Made by a program: the position numbers and the translations under genes. DNA of 64,000 nucleotides from Paramacrobiotus metropolitanus (taxonomy: Eukaryota; Tardigrada; Eutardigrada; Parachela; Macrobiotidae), in the NCBI RefSeq assembly GCF_019649055.1, contig NW_026570395.1:62001-126000 (forward strand). Reading direction: 5' to 3'. Shown here piece after piece: positions 34,301 to 46,169 of this stretch (its first letter is position 1; each line of letters starts with the position of its first letter). Below the pieces are notes generated by a model, which saw only the letters and a list, made by a program, of their open reading frames with translations, had not been told where the DNA came from and ran no database searches.

Positions 34301-35860
34301 ACCTCTCCGGCGCCTTCGTCGACCTCTCCAGGGTCCACAGTCTCGGGGTCGACCAGTCCAGCTCCTTCTTCGACTTCGCCCGGCTCCACGGTTTCCGGGT
34401 CCACCAGTCCGGCGCCGTCATCCACTTCCCCCGGGTCAACCACCCCCGCATTATCCTCCACGAGCCCTGGCTCTTCGACCTCCCCTGCGGCATCCAGCAC
34501 AACCCCGGCCTCCACCACCACGACGCGCCCAACAACTACTTTAACTCCAACCACCACGGCGACCGGCACAACCACTCCTTTTACAGGAAGCACCAGTAAG
34601 TAGAGCGGCACATAATCCGAATACACGCATTATTATGTGCTGTTAGACCACCAGGTCATGTGTTTTATTCCGTAACTTTCGAAGAATTTTCGGGAAAAGT
34701 TCTGACTGCTCTTCAAAATATAACAGTCCCAATATATACAGTAAGTAAGTTCCCTGTTTCAGCCGTTGGACCTTGCGTTGACTTTTGCCAGGAATCAACG
34801 CCCATCGATGAAGCCACCCGCTTGTACAACACCACCAACTACTATATGTTCTCCGGTACGGTTCAAACTTGGTACTTGATAACTTTATTTCGTTTAAATA
34901 AAGTTTATGCATCAGTCCCATTAAAACTGTTCTTAGGTGACTGCATGGTGCAAATCGATGAAACCAACAAACTAATCGGGCCATCGGTCCACATCGGCAC
35001 CATTCTCCCCGGCGTCACAGGACCGGTAAAATCAGCATGGACCGATAAATATTCCACAACGTTTATTGTGACGGTACTCCCCGCATTCGGTTCGGCTGCT
35101 GGTATGGCAGCAGCGTAACAGAGGTTTCATTCCCATTTCTCTACAGGCCACGGCGGAGTATAAATGCACCCTGACGACTGGTTGTCAATCCATCAGTGCC
35201 GTCGATAGTCCTACGTTACGCTGGGAAAATTATGTTACGCCAACTACGTTCAATACATACAGTTACAATCGTATGTACCGTCACCTATATTTCCTTTAAT
35301 CACTGGGTAAATTTGAATTTCATCCAGCATCACGTTTGACCTTTCAGCTGCCGGCACGTCCGCCTACACCAATGAGAACGGAGGCGCTGTGACACCGGCA
35401 TTTGCTGTTACCTGTACCTCGGGAACCTGTAATATTGACAACGCCAACTGGAAAGCCGCTTACCTGGTAAAAATACCCCGTTTCCGAAACTTAATCTGAA
35501 AAAAATTAGCAAAAATGCTCTGATGAGCAACGATGAAAGTTTATCATAGCCGAAATGAGCACAAATGCTCCAATGGGCAGTAATGAGAAAAGGGGAAAAT
35601 TAAAACGAATTTCTTTATACTTAAAAAACCAAGCCGCGGTATTTGTTGATACGAGGCCAATGGTTTTGTAGGTGGCAGGACCACCGGGCGTCAATATCGT
35701 CACGGTGATCGGGACAAATACAGCCGGTGTACGGTATCTGGCCTCCATGATGCCCGGCAAGCTCTTCAATCCGTCGGCCAACGCCGACTCCTACCAGATG
35801 ATTGGTGCGGGTACTCCGCTCACCGCGTCACTGGGCTGTCCTAACGCGGCGGCTGGATAA
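31350..35860 (+). CDS. Secreted astacin-like pseudopeptidase with giant Ser/Pro/Thr linker and hemopexin-like domain (paralogue 6)
   Basis: Exons: 31350-31407, 31528-31653, 31748-31883, 32427-32667, 32742-32813, 32918-33074, 33135-34595, 34763-34855, 34937-35073, 35147-35270, 35348-35466, 35672-35860. The frame is intact for 970 residues. The signal peptide MAKYLVITTTLLGCALLL precedes a Lys/Arg-rich stretch and W.KASIPYCLD. The zinc motif is RWTVFTMGKLN, followed by EHQRLDRD, so both the His ligands and the Glu are lost. The Met-turn equivalent is YDYCSIT. Exon 7 encodes a 487-residue Ser/Pro/Thr linker built largely of a 17-residue unit, against 46-84 residues in its paralogues. The hemopexin-like repeats are IDEATRLYNT..YYMFSG, VKSAWTDK, VDSPTLRW and WKAAYL, ending LGCPNAAAG. 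Confidence 0.78.
32141..32318. mobile_element. 178-bp hairpin MITE in intron 3 of paralogue 6
   Basis: Arms 32,141-32,177 and 32,282-32,318 are inverted copies 37 bp long with one mismatch, containing gctgtaaaagacacatgacc. The spacer has a further ttaaaatgaat / attcattttaa inverted pair. Confidence 0.7.
33135..34595 (+). repeat. Coding minisatellite: 51-bp unit, Ser/Pro/Thr mucin linker (exon 7 of paralogue 6)
   Basis: From about 33,650 to 34,430 the exon is a tandem array of a 51-bp unit encoding STSPAPSSTSPGSTVSG, about a dozen or more copies, flanked by more diverged units. Copies differ mainly at third positions, so the protein repeat is better kept than the DNA repeat. The long opposite-strand frame (33,088-34,626) is a product of this periodicity. 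Confidence 0.85.
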
Positions 35861-36198
35861 AAGGGACAATTTATGTATTGTGGAGCCTGATTACAGAATA
35901 GTAAAGCCTAATTTATTCTTGAACATGTGGGCACGGTTTTCATGTGACCCAAGTTCAGGCAAGCCGCAAAATACATGGGCGACATCATGATTGTCATAAA
36001 AGATTTTGCTGTGTAAAGTCAGTAATTAATGCGCACCGGTCGTTTGAAAGAAAATCGTGCGGTATTGATTTAGGTTTTAAGAGTGTAATACTCCCCAAAA
36101 ATTCGCACATCAACACAGAAAAAACCTTCTTCTCAGCTTGTCAATATTTTAATAAGTATAGCTGTGTTTTATTTCTGTTTTGCCTTAACGTTAGCAAA

Positions 36199-36337
36199 AA
36201 TATCACAAGCTATACAAGTATACATAGCTTGTGATATTCTAGCCTATCACAAGATCTTGCTAGCGTGTAATACCGTACGATCGTATATTCTTACTAGCGT
36301 TATTGCTATAATATATCTGTACGTATATTATAGCAAT
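36199..36337. repeat. Two adjacent perfect hairpins downstream of paralogue 6
   Basis: Hairpin 1 has 15-bp arms aatatcacaagctat (36,199-36,213) and its complement (36,224-36,238). Hairpin 2 has 14-bp arms attgctataatata (36,302-36,315) and its complement (36,324-36,337). Neither is followed by a T-run. The rest of 35,861-36,928 holds no supported gene. Confidence 0.6.
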
Positions 36338-36928
36338 TGCCGCAGTATTTCGCTTACATTTATTAATGCACCAATTGCTCCTACTGAGGGTTAATTAAGT
36401 ACAGTAATTATTAACGGCACTGATATGATACCCCTACGTTGAACAAATGCCGAAACACGTGCATTAACGCACGCATGATGACGTGACGTTTTCGTTAGCG
36501 GCAAGCCGCAAGGTGAAAGCCGGTATTGTACAAGATTAGTGAATAAATGGGTTATGTAACAAACAATATATACGGCGGAGTTTTAAATTAGAACTTTCTG
36601 CTGAGTATGCGCTGGTGATACAGAAAACTACGGCACTCTATGTTTGCGTGCTCCAGGCACCGGTATACCTGACTGTGTGTTTGATGGTGGACTTTGTTTC
36701 CGATTCACCGAGATTGATAACAAGACAAATATCATTATGCACACATAACTCCAGCAGAAAGCTTATATAAAGACAACCCGCAATAATATATACGTTAAGT
36801 AAGACAGCTGAAGTGATCAGTAATTTGTTACGGGCTGCGAATATAGCGCTCGACCGTCCAGAGACATCAGCTGTGGTCTGGTAACTACATACAGACAATC
36901 AGCATAAAAATTAACGTGATTTAAGAAA

Positions 36929-38751
36929 ATGGCTCTGTCTGGAAAAGTCGCTCTGGTTACCGGCGCCTCACGGGGTCTCGGGAAAGGTATCGCTCTGCAA
37001 CTGGGAGAAGCTGGAGCAACTGTTTATATAACAGGTACGTGCGATGTACATCCCGAAGCAAGTCCGCTATAGAAAATACAGGGAAATGTGGGCACTTGGT
37101 TGTATGTATCTGCAGTTTTATTTGTGTGATTGTGAAACTTAAACAGAGAATAGACACTACGTTTTACTGCTGCTGATACAAATGATGCAACATAATCAGT
37201 ATTCAATATTAATAATTGTCTTAAATAGTAAAGTAGCTTGTAGTAAAGTGCGACTAATTGTATAAGCTCATAACTTGTACAGTACACTGTAAATTTTAAT
37301 TCTATAGTGCAGGTTGATATAAATCTGATATTTATTCTGTAGACCAGTAATTTCGTATGATACTAGAGACATGTATCTGTAATAAGTAGACTTACTTGCT
37401 TTACAGGGCGCACTGTTACCCCTTCCAGCGGAGCGGCTGGACCGGGAAGTCTGCAACATACTGCCGAGGAGGTACATATGTTTTACGAAGCACTTAGTTC
37501 TATCGTTCCTGTCGCAACAGTTTCGTTACGACAGCGATTCGCGATGAAAACAACGAATATGGTACAAGCGCATGTCCACACACTGGACGTTATTAAATCG
37601 TAGGTGACAGCCCGAGGCGGCAAAGCCATCCCGGTTGCCTGTGACCACAGCAAAGATGAGGATATCGAGGGCGTATTCCAGCAGATCATAAAGGAGCAGG
37701 GCCGACTGGATATCCTGGTCAACAATGCCTACTCCGCCGTCAATGCACTGCAGGATAACTTCGGACGGCCGTTCTGGGAAATTCCCGAATCCATCTGGGA
37801 TGACGTTAACAATGTCGGACTCCGGTAAATAAACCAAATTGAAAGCTTAAAGTGAACCACGGAGCGGTATCGCAAACGCATAGGAATAAATATATTACGC
37901 AATAAATAAATAATACCAAAAAAATAAATATATGATGTACGATAATTATATTAATCTTTAGTAAACTCAAAAATGTACGTTTTTTCCAGCAACCACTACA
38001 TCTGCTCCGTTAAAGCAGCCAAAATTATGGTTAAGCAGAAATCCGGCCTGATTGTCAATGTGTCGTCCGGCGGTGGAAAGCAGTACATTTTCACACCCTC
38101 CTATGGAATTGGCAAAGCAGCAGTAAGTTATAAATTCTGCATTAATTAATGACCCACAATATAAATACAAGGCAGAGGAAATGCGATCGTATCTTTCTCA
38201 TCTTGATTTTCTGCTAGTTCGATCGTATGGCGGCCGATTGTGCTCTGGAACTGAAACCCCACAATGTCACATACGTTAGCCTGTGGCCGGGACCAGTTAA
38301 AACCGAGCTCATCCAGGAAGGACTGGAGGCCAAGAAAGCCGGTAAGGCCCCGGCATCCACGGAGACCCTCAAACTGGGCGCCAATTCCTTCGTCCACCAA
38401 GCCATGGCCAATGGCGAAAGCGCGGAGTTCAGTGGAAAGTGCCTTGTCAGTCTCTTCCAAGGTAAGGTTGTCTGCAGTTTGGTAGTGAACGTGCTTTTTA
38501 GTGACATCCGGTCTGTGGCGTATGTTTTGTCGGTTTTGCAACAATCTTTATGGTAAAAGTGTCATTTTTCTTTCCTATAACAGATCCCAAGATGATAGAG
38601 AAGACCGGAAAGATTGTCACCACCGCATCCCTGGGCGAGGAGTACAATCTGGTTGATATTGATGGTAAACTGTGAGATCGATGAGAAAGCCAAAAGTTTT
38701 TCTAAGCGATGTTTTTGTTTAGGACGCAAAATCAAAGATCTGCGAGGATAA
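36929..38751 (+). CDS. DHRS1: DHRS1-type short-chain dehydrogenase/reductase (copy 1)
   Basis: Seven exons: 36929-37034, 37407-37471, 37604-37824, 37990-38122, 38218-38461, 38584-38664, 38723-38751. The product has 292 residues. It begins [20 protein letters not shown], the TGxxxGxG NAD(P)-binding motif. It continues with VNNAYS (NNAG equivalent), FWE..ESIWDDVNNVGLR, and the catalytic VSS plus YGIGK (YxxxK), then [10 protein letters not shown] and SLWPGPVKTEL. This order and the wording around WDD.NNVGLR and LAADCA.EL are typical of DHRS1, an NAD(P)H-dependent carbonyl/steroid reductase. It lacks the hydrophobic C-terminal tail of vertebrate DHRS1 (about 313 residues), so it may not be membrane-bound. 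A neighbouring copy follows 1.2 kb downstream. An AATAAA at 38,974-38,979 probably ends the transcript. Confidence 0.9.
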
Positions 38752-39925
38752 AACTCCTTATTCTGGCTGCCGTGCATGTCATGCTGATCCCAAAACTTCG
38801 CAAGGCCAAAAATACTGTTTTTCTTCTGCAAAACGTAATGTTGAGCATGGATACTTAGAATAGGGCATTCGATGGAAAGTATACCGTACTGTGGTGTGTG
38901 CAAACGAAAGTACAATTCATATGTTTGAAATTTGAATTATATCACCAAGAGTACAATTTACAAACAAAATCGGAATAAAATCATATAATTATTTCGGCCA
39001 TACAAAGAATAACCTCGGTAATTAGCCATAAGTGGATTACTACCAACCGTACATACAAAGTATACTGAGGGAAAGGCGCCCATATTCATCTGTTACATGC
39101 AGATCTGAATGTTGCACACCTGCTAACGCATTTACCGTACTAACACAGAGTTCTTCCCAAGCAGTTGTAACGTTAAATAATTCTCAATGATAAAAACCAA
39201 ATGATCTGAATTTTTCCCTATGAAAACCTTTGTACGAATGCTCGACGGTCTGCATTCGTAGGCAGAACGGTTGCCCGTAGAAAATCTTTTACAATCGTTT
39301 CGTACTTCTTCCTAACGAATTACGCTTTTTATAAATCACCAGTTGCCGCCAGTACATTAAAATTAATTTCCCTAACATAATATGTTGATGTCTTCCCGTA
39401 CACTGTGCAGGGCTTTGCTCAATGATTTAAACCTAGTATTAAATCATATTATTTATCATACTCGCGGTACTCTTTGCTTTGTACAACAAACTTAATTAAA
39501 CTGGCCTAATTCTGCCGGTAGCATTGTAGCGTTATACATACAGAATGATCGATCAGAATAGTATAGATGGTCTATGGGTACTGAAAGGCGCACTTCCGGT
39601 TTGTGTAAGGTATTGGTAGTCAGTAAACTTATCGATTGGTTATGTTCGATCCGCGACTCGGGGCGCACACAAACTGCTGACTATCACAATGCGCCCAGAC
39701 ACCTGCTCTAGCTGACTGCAACATAAAACACACACAGATACAGTACGCAGTTGTACACAACTAATGCAGTGCAAAGTGGCAAAATTTCTCGATAATCCCT
39801 ACAAAGTCGCACTGTTTTCGGTTTGTACTGCTGCAGCGCAAAATAATTTTGTTCGATATTGCTATATCTTCAGAAAACTTTTCGCGAACAAACTGCTGAT
39901 ATAAATTACCGCCATTCTCGAAACC
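38752..39925. other. Intergenic stretch between the DHRS1 copies
   Basis: Contains the probable poly(A) signal at 38,974-38,979. Otherwise I see no gene or repeat that I can support. Confidence 0.45.
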
Positions 39926-42512
39926 ATGGCTTTATCGGGGAAAGTTGCGCTGGTTACGGGTGCTTCACGAGGAATTGGGAAAGGCATTGCACTGCAATTA
40001 TCAGCTGCAGGAGCCACGGTTTACATCACAGGTTGGCAAGAAATTTCCGTGCATTTTACATACATGTGACTGTTTCCTTACTGTTGCTAAAACCGTTTGT
40101 GTACTAGCATAAAGCGCACGATAAAATTATTTATATTCGTGAGAATGAATTACTGATAGTGTCCTACAAATGTACAATTCTGCCGTGTACCGGTCTCGGG
40201 AGTTGAGTGGGTGTGGAGCTAGTGGGTGTGCATTTCTAATCTGGGGTCTTTTTTTAACGCGAACCACCCTAGTAGTTGATCGGTACAACAGTAAAACTGC
40301 TGCCTATATAATTAGATAACATTTTATACATCTTTTCCTCCAAATTTATAGGTCGCACACTGCAGGCAGCGAAAGATGCAGATTTTCCAGGCAGCTTGAT
40401 GCAGACGGCAGACGAAGTAATGCTATTTACGTAACATCTTTCGTATTATATTATTTTCTTTTCTTTCTCTGTACATAAGTATCCTGAAATGTAATTCAGC
40501 GCTTCGTTTTATTAGTGATATATACCTACTGAGTAGGAAACAGGAATTGACACAAATTAGCACTATGTAATAATATTATTACATTTATGATAATTATTTA
40601 CTGTGGATTATTCAAAATTGCCAACCAAAACAGAAAAACATTACACTAGCGTGCTTGCTTTGCTTATATTATCTGCGTAGTCTGGAGCGTGGACATTATA
40701 AACTATGCAAAACATTGATACAAACTATACATTCAAAACTTTAGCTGTGTGCTCTGTATAGTAAGACTAAGTACGGTAAAGTGTATTGTAAATAGTACGG
40801 TATAGTCTATAGTGTACAGATATGTGATAATATCCTTGTGCACTTTTGACAGATATGTGCGCGAGGGGGAAGTTGTATTCCCGTGCAGTGCGACCATGCC
40901 AAAGACGACCAGATCGACGAGGTGTTTCGCCAGATCGAAATGGAGCAGGGCCGGCTGGATATCCTGGTAAATAACGCATTTTCCGGCGCGGCCGCCTGCA
41001 TCCGCAATCTGGGCAAGCCGTTCTGGGAGCGACCGGAAACCTTCTGGGACGACATCAACAATATCGGTCTGCGGTGAGTGGGCGACGTACGGCGACATAG
41101 CATTCCGGCCAAAGCTGCTTACTGTGGCCATTTATCGACATTATCCAGCTTCTGAGAGCTTTGCCAGAACTAAGCTGCACTGGACTGATTATAAAATCTA
41201 TAGTAGTAGTAGAATATGGTGGTCTAACTACTTGCACTAGAACAGAAAATACTTTTTCTTTCTAATACGTTTAATATTCTTCGTGTTGTCAACAGGAACC
41301 ACTACATTTGCTCCGTTAAAGCCGCCAAAATGATGGTTAAACAAAAGTCTGGGCTGATTGTGATGATATCTTCCATTGGAGCCATAAAATATTCGGATAC
41401 ACCGGCGTATGGCATAGGAAAAGCAGCGGTAACACTCATAGATTCCTTGTTTAATGGGTATTATCTTGTTACCGACGGTTATATCTATATAAAAATGTTT
41501 TTCAAAAGCAATTACAAATTTCATGGTGCTAGTTGTGTTTTGCTCTAAAAATATACGAGCTGAAAAAATACGAGTATATCAATGTTCCCAGGAGTTAATT
41601 ATTTTACTGTACCATGGCGGTACTTATGTGTTCACGCAAATGCAATTTGGTAAGGCAAAGTTTGACAAATTTTCCGGAATTGTATTGGAACGTGATGGCA
41701 TTCCATAGCAGAATTACTTGTAAATTGATAAGTATCAATAATGATATGGTAGTACCGTAATAATATTATTGGTACGAGGTAATACATGTAATGTGTAGTG
41801 CGATCGGATGGCAGCTGACTGTGCACTGGAATTAAAAGCCCACAATGTGGCGTACATTAGCCTATGGCCGGGACCGGTCAGCACGGAAGTCATGCAGCAG
41901 TTGGCCGTCGATCAGAAGAACGGAAAACTGGCGGACAAAGGTCAAGGCGTCACCGGCTCCGTCGTGTACGATGTGGCGGAGATGCTGAAAGTGGCCGAAT
42001 CTCCGGAATTCAGCGGCAAATGCATTGTGGCCCTGGCGACCGGTAAAATTATAACGGCAGCAGAATATGTTTATTCAAACACACGTAATTATAATTAACT
42101 ATATTTATTAACTGTGAATGCCGTACTGGCATGTGCAGCACTAATCGCGTGCAGTAATTACGAGTGATAAAATTAACAGGATTTTGTATTTTACATTATC
42201 AGATACCAGTGTGATGGATAAAACAGGGGAGGCCTTCTCCACGGCGGCGCTGGGCAAAGAATACCACATTGTCGATATCGATGGTGCGTATATTTATATT
42301 CACTACATAAATATAGATATTTATTATATCTCTGTATTGTACACTCGTATTTTATGAATAGGCTTATACTCCTCGGTAAAGAATGCTTTATTGCTGTTAT
42401 TTTTGTGTTGTAATAAAGCAGCTGCCATGTCGAAACCGCACGATTAACGGCATGACGCTTTCTGTTATTTACAGGACGCAGAATTGAAGAATTCTCTTTC
42501 GATGAGGCATAA
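39926..42512 (+). CDS. DHRS1: DHRS1-type short-chain dehydrogenase/reductase (copy 2)
   Basis: Exons: 39926-40031, 40352-40416, 40853-41073, 41296-41428, 41799-42042, 42203-42283, 42475-42512. The first six exons have exactly the same lengths and phases as copy 1, so the two arose by tandem duplication. The product has 295 residues. Landmarks are [40 protein letters not shown] with [15 protein letters not shown] and [11 protein letters not shown]. All Rossmann-fold and catalytic residues are present, so it should be active. The copies differ most around the helix after WPGPV, which shapes substrate access in this family, and at the C-terminus (EEFSFDEA here). Different substrates are possible (inference). 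Confidence 0.9.
40566..40584. repeat. Short AT palindrome in intron 2 of DHRS1 copy 2
   Basis: tgtaataatattattaca is a perfect 18-bp palindrome. Similar aataatattatt cores occur near 41,770 and 56,945. Confidence 0.5.
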
Positions 42513-43062
42513 ACCGCTCCCGTTCCCAAATTTTTAATATTTATATATATGAATTTATTTTTCCATCTGTTGATAGTTCGCGTTGGTACACGGCTGTTTA
42601 CATAAGCAGGAAAGGCCTTTAAACTTGAATAACTTGTCTGTATAACTTGTCTGTAACTTTGTAAGAACTGTATTTTACACCTCTTTATTTAAGCGAATTG
42701 GAGAATCGATCCTGCGTATATTTACAGAATTTATTAAGTACTCATGAAAACAGAACGAGGCGGAAACAAGAACAATACAGTATTAACATTGACAACAATC
42801 CCGTCATTGAATTTAACCGAAGAACTGGTTCACGGAGCAATAATATAATTTTTCTACGATTTTGAGCAATAACTTATCATTACTTCTATCTGGACGGAAT
42901 GAATCACCAGTCCTGCATACCGAGAGGAACAGCAGAAAATAAATGAAAGGAACGATAAATAAAACAAGAAACTCAACAAGTAAATCTGTGGTGCGCATGG
43001 AAGCAGCGGCACTAGCTTTCCCTGGTCAACTTGTCGGGACTGCAGTGTGTAGTTACTTCCGG

Positions 43063-46000
43063 TCAACTAGCAGAACTGCTGGATGCCGCCACATCCGATG
43101 GATCGGGATGCGCGCTGCCGGTAGTACTGGCGGCGGTCTTGCTGCAGGAAATGATCGGCTTGTCACTGGGCAGCGGCCTATAAGACATCCACATCATCAT
43201 ACAGAAAGCGAAATGCGTCTTAATTTTTTGATTTTTTTTATGACCAGCACTGGAACCATCGGTTTCCCGTCATCAGTTATTCTTTGCTTCTTAGGCGTTG
43301 CGGTGTCGGCTCCATAACGTAAATAATTACTTGATTAATTATTATATTAAATTATATTAAATTTCTTTATGATTACAGGTATTAAATCAAAGACAGACAA
43401 ATTATGACAATAATTATAAATGTCAAAAAATAACAACAATAAAATTGTGTAAGAAAAATGTTACAAAATAGTAAAAATAATAATCATTAATAAAAATAGT
43501 AAACAAACTTGTATAAGAGAAATACATAAAATAGAAAGATATTAAATAACGAAACGATTGATGCGAAAATTAAAAACCAACAAGTAAATTAAATCTCGAA
43601 AAGATTAAGAGGTAGGAAAGCAAAGAGTCCACAATCTGCATGGAACTTTCAGATCGTTTTAAGACTGGAAATAACCAAAACGGGACTATTATGAAAAACT
43701 GCCTCATAAAATAAATGCAAGTAGATTATTCACTAAGCGAACGCCACTATTCAACCGGAAGTGGCGCGCAGAAACTGATTTCGCAATCGGATAAAATAAA
43801 TTAAAACATTTGATCTCCAGGCAGCAAAAAATCATCTGCCAGTTCAAAACTGCGCCATTGTTTGCGGGATATGCAATTGTAGACAATTAAATGATAATTA
43901 TTCCGTCAATAACGGCATCGTACTTACTGCTTGGGTGAGATTCTGCGCTTTCTCTTCCGGCTACGTCGGGGACGATCGCCGCGCCACTCATCGTCGCTGT
44001 CCGTTGTCTCGCTCCTGATAATCAGGAAACATGCGTCACTGGACCACAAAATACAGAACAAAATTGAAGGGATATTTACGCTGAGTTATCCGATGCGCCG
44101 GGCGTCGTCCACCCGAAATGCCACTCATCGCTCTCCTCTTCGGCCTCGTGCTGCGCCAGGACACCGTTCCTGTAGCATTTTCACACCTCATTAAAAATAC
44201 GCTCGTAACCTCTTTTTCAGAAGAAGGAACAAGAAAACGCGACATCTCAAAGAGGAACACAAAAACACAGAGTACTGCAAAATAATTCTACTACTTTGTA
44301 TTAACCTCTGTAATTCTCTATAACCAATAATGCTACAATTAATTCTATAATTTTCAAAAGTAAATAATTCTACAGGTACCATCGTAATTAATTTTTTTTA
44401 TTCCTTCTACAATTCTCCACAGCAAATCATCCCACAATTAATTCTATAATTATTCTCTAAAGAAAATAATTCCACAATTAATTCTATAATTCTCTGCATA
44501 AAATAGTTCTACCCATTAATTCGATAATTCTCTACTTCGACAGATGATTCTACATTTATTTCTACAGTAAATTATTATATAATTATAATATAATTCTCGT
44601 CTATAATTGTAATTCTCTAACGCCGGCCGTAAGTACTCGATCAGGCGGGTTTCCAGCTTCTTGACGTAATCCCGACCGAGGAATACCAGGCCCTCACCGG
44701 GTACTTCGACGCGTTTCTCCACGGGCATTCGCGATCTACAAGAACACAATACAACACAGTTCAGACGAAAAAAATTATTTTCGGAAAATACAACAGCAGT
44801 CAACGGGATAAAGCAGTTCTTTAATTCAACAACTGAGTAAGAGCTGTCTGAAGAGCACGTAAAACATTACAATATGCCCACAAAGTTGACAATTTAAGGC
44901 GAAATATACGAGAAAATTAAAATAATCACGTTAGAAAATTTTCAGACAATATTGCGTTGTACATAATGATCACTGGCGTTTGCGAATTTCTGCTGAGGGC
45001 GCTTTACTGATATTTACGGTGCAATTTAGTGAATTTACAGAATGTTTTTAGAGCGTAACGTTTCCACGATGAAACGACTCAGGGAAAAGTTCAAATAAAT
45101 TTTCCCATTTTCTATAATTTTAAATTGTATGAATTTTACACTTTCATAATTCGAAAATTGCAGGTGATGGATAAATCTGAACCGCTTACAAAATACCTTC
45201 ATTGACAAAAACTGAATTATTTTCAAAGGAAATATTATTTCTGTCAGCACGGCTAGTCGGATTTACGGCTATTTAATTCAAACAACTGGCTGTTGAGAAA
45301 AATCTATAACATTTTGCAGAGCACCTTACACATGATTAAGCTTACAGGACATTCTGATTATGTAGTCCGACAATGCAGAAGACCTCCTCATCCGTCATGG
45401 TATGGCGATCATACAGATGCTTCTCGTCCACGGTCTCCTGGTAGAACTTACTGCAGCGCATATAACAGATTCCGTGCAGCGCATATTGAGCAGCAGCTGT
45501 ACTGCGTAATGCGTACTAAGCACTGCCTACCAAGTCTTACCCACTCTTTTGGGATTTCCATGCGTATCGCACATCGTACACGGGGAACTGCACGGTGCGC
45601 TTGACACCCGCGGCGCCTTCGTCCAGATCATCGCAGCGCAGACGCAGCGAACGCACACAGAGAACCTGGAAAACCAAGGATGGTGCTCACGTACAGCGAG
45701 TATGGTGCTGCTGGTGTGGTGCTGCATCTTACCTTGGCTTCGTACACCAGCCACTGGTCGATGTTGGGGGGTTTGCAAAATGTCCACAATAGATCCCCTA
45801 CCAAAAATCGTAGATATGAAAATCACTTGAGAGAAGTCTGTGCAAAACAGCAGTGCGCAGTCTAATGACGAGAAATAGTCACGCTCTGCAGCGATGATAA
45901 CATGGAACGGAGCCATCTGCCATAGGTGGGTACTAGGTATACCTTTCTTGTACAGTGGTGCAAATTGATACTGGGGACTGAAATAGAGATCCAGACGTCG

Positions 46001-46092
46001 CTTGTCAATGATGCGACACATTTCCAATAAGGCCAACACACAAACAAATATACGGCTTCCAGAGAAAGGAAGGATTCGCTCTACAGGATTCG
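43063..46092 (-). CDS. Unrecognised gene, 3' eight exons; probable nuclear protein (5' end not found)
   Basis: Exons read right to left: 46092-45943, 45797-45733, 45665-45541, 45501-45346, 44735-44622, 44169-44080, 44014-43928, 43177-43063. All junctions are GT-AG with matching phases, giving 299 residues to TGA at 43,063. Exon 1 here is the least certain, and no start codon was assigned. Visible stretches include CRIIDKRRLDLYFSPQYQF, FCKPPNIDQWLVYEAK, QFPVYDVRYAWKS, a Cys-containing YALHGICYMRCSKFYQETVD and GEGLVFLGRDYVKKLETRL. The C-terminus is acidic (HEAEEESDEWHF, TTDSDDEW), then strongly basic (RPRRSRKRKRR, a nuclear-localisation-like cluster), then Ser-rich. I do not recognise the family. 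It converges on DHRS1 copy 2. AATAAA on this strand occurs near 42,686 and 42,731. Confidence 0.55.
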
Positions 46093-46169
46093 CTGCAGTA
46101 CTCCAGAATCCAGATGCAACACACACTGTTAAGCCAGCAGCCTAGCACTGCGTACCAGCGGGCAGTGTT

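Noticed and set aside
33088-34626. A 512-codon minus-strand open frame of Val/Glu/Pro/Gly repeats
   Set aside because: It is the exact antisense of the Ser/Pro/Thr linker exon. The 51-bp periodicity keeps this frame open too. The sense strand has a signal peptide, splice sites and paralogues.
45527-46126. A 199-codon minus-strand frame
   Set aside because: It reads through introns of the spliced minus-strand gene. Shorter spliced exons with matching phases explain the region better.
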